Assembly: GCA_035493195.1 (NCBI GenBank)
Contig: DATJIM010000312.1
Coordinates: 1 to 7,283, forward strand
Source: Schlegelella_A sp035493195
Lineage (GTDB): Bacteria > Pseudomonadota > Gammaproteobacteria > Burkholderiales > Burkholderiaceae_C
Length of the DNA stretch: 7,283 nt
Direction: 5' to 3'
Part shown: in pieces, positions 6,739 through 7,283 of the stretch
How positions within the stretch are numbered: position 1 is the stretch's first letter
Layout: each line of letters opens with the position of its first letter
Position numbers and translations under genes: made by a program
The notes under the pieces: model-generated
The model's database searches: none
What the model was told of the DNA's origin: nothing
What the model saw: the letters and a program-made list of their open reading frames with translations, nothing else

Positions 6739-7283
6739 GGCTCGATCGCCTCGTCGGCGGCGTAATCGCGTCGCGCCGGCCGGCCGGCGAGGTCCCAGAT
6801 CTGCATCGGCGACATCCCCGTTCCGGGCCGCTTGCAAGCGAGCGCGTCGAGCGCCATCGGGTCGCCGGCGCGGAGCGCGCGCGCTGCGACGATGCTGCGC
6901 CGGGCGATGTCGCGGTTGCCGAGCTCTTCTGCCGCCGGCGCCTTGCGCGGCGAGCCGAGCGCCGCCTCGATCGTGCGGATGCCCGAGACCATGCGCTTCA
7001 GCTCCTCGGGCTCGAGCGACGCCGCATGGTCGGGGCCGGGCAGCGTGCGGTCGAGCGTGAAGTGCTTTTCGACCACCGTCGCCCCGAGCGCGACCGCGGC
7101 GAGCGCGACATCGACGCCGAGCGTGTGGTCGGAGTAGCCGACCGGCAGGCCGAACGCTGCCGCGATCGTCGCCATCGCCCGCAGGTTGGCCGCGTGGGCC
7201 GGCGCCGGATACTGCGTCACGCAATGGAGCACCGTGACGTGCCCGCGCAGCGCCTGCTCGGCGGCCGCGGTCAGGCGGTGCGC
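6735..7283 (-). CDS. Nonulosonic acid synthase, NeuB/LegI type (5'-truncated by window edge)
   Basis: Condenses phosphoenolpyruvate with a 6-carbon N-acyl sugar to make a 9-carbon nonulosonic acid (N-acetylneuraminic or legionaminic type) in the cytoplasm. The frame is open to the window edge, so only the last 182 residues are visible out of about 340 usual for the family. Visible NeuB hallmarks are LHCVTQYPAP followed by NLRAM, GLPVGYSDHTLG, then VEKHFTLDRTLPGPDHAASL, which form the end of the TIM barrel. After these comes the C-terminal SAF (antifreeze-like) domain with NRDIARRSIVAAR and KRPGTGMSPM. The KRPGTG(I/M)SP form is usual in NeuB and LegI and less like PseI, so a neuraminic or legionaminic product is favoured over pseudaminic acid. 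The GTG at 7232 is internal, not the true start. The TGA stop overlaps the GTG of the next gene by four bases. The family is near certain; the exact substrate is inferred. Confidence 0.92.
   Translation of the reverse strand, partial: AHRLTAAAEQALRGHVTVLHCVTQYPAPAHAANLRAMATIAAAFGLPVGYSDHTLGVDVALAAVALGATVVEKHFTLDRTLPGPDHAASLEPEELKRMVSGIRTIEAALGSPRKAPAAEELGNRDIARRSIVAARALRAGDPMALDALACKRPGTGMSPMQIWDLAGRPARRDYAADEAIEP

Noticed and set aside
4580..7060. Plus-strand open frame of about 826 codons antisense to four genes
   Set aside because: Low-complexity Arg/Ala/Ser-rich translation without recognisable domains, fully covered by well-supported minus-strand genes.
7230..7232. GTG at 7232 as the start of the nonulosonic acid synthase
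   Set aside because: The frame stays open to the window edge and the upstream residues continue the family sequence, so this GTG is an internal valine codon.

Overview
The window is a very GC-rich (roughly 70% by eye) bacterial stretch. Every gene lies on the minus strand and is packed head to tail, so transcription runs from high to low coordinates. No RNA gene, insertion sequence, CRISPR array, promoter or terminator is visible. Codons end almost always in G or C. Nonulosonic (sialic-acid-like) sugar genes together with a Wzx-type flippase suggest a cell-envelope-decorating, probably Gram-negative-type bacterium, but the sequence does not fix the taxon.

In transcription order the genes are: the 3' part of a NeuB/LegI-type nonulosonic acid synthase (7283 to 6735); a NeuD/PglD/LegH-type left-handed beta-helix acyltransferase (6738 to 6103); a PtmE-like CBS-CBS-nucleotidyltransferase (6106 to 5057); a NeuA/LegF-type CMP-sugar synthetase (5060 to 4368); a WbuX/WbpG/PseA-type N-acetyl sugar amidotransferase (4375 to 3059); a HisF-like protein of WbuZ type (3052 to 2291); a HisH-like glutaminase (2294 to 1647); a Wzx/MOP-type flippase (1612 to 323); and the start of a maltose-acetyltransferase-like acyltransferase that runs off the left edge (about 305 to 1). 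Most junctions are 4-base ATGA or GTGA stop/start overlaps, which indicates one translationally coupled operon.

Read together, the genes describe making, activating and tailoring a legionaminic-acid-like sugar. The PtmE-like enzyme would supply a nucleotide-activated glucosamine precursor, the NeuD/LegH-like enzyme would N-acylate an intermediate, and NeuB/LegI would condense the hexose with phosphoenolpyruvate. The CMP-synthetase would activate the product. The HisH-HisF-WbuX trio would use glutamine-derived ammonia to turn an acetamido group into an acetamidino group, as in the PseA/WbpG systems. The flippase and terminal acetyltransferase would handle the glycan built from it. The dehydratase, aminotransferase and hydrolysing epimerase (LegB, LegC, LegG) are not in the window and would be expected nearby. 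The sugar identity is inferred from gene combination, not proven.

The oddest point is at the left end. The last acetyltransferase begins with a GTG overlapping the flippase stop, like its neighbours, but meets an in-frame TAG at codon 7. Beyond that stop the family sequence continues intact with no ATG, GTG or TTG near its beginning, and a seven-unit GC dinucleotide run lies just after it. This could be a broken gene, a CTG start, recoding, or a sequence error. The HisF-like protein also carries changes at cyclase active-site positions while keeping the ammonia-gate residues.
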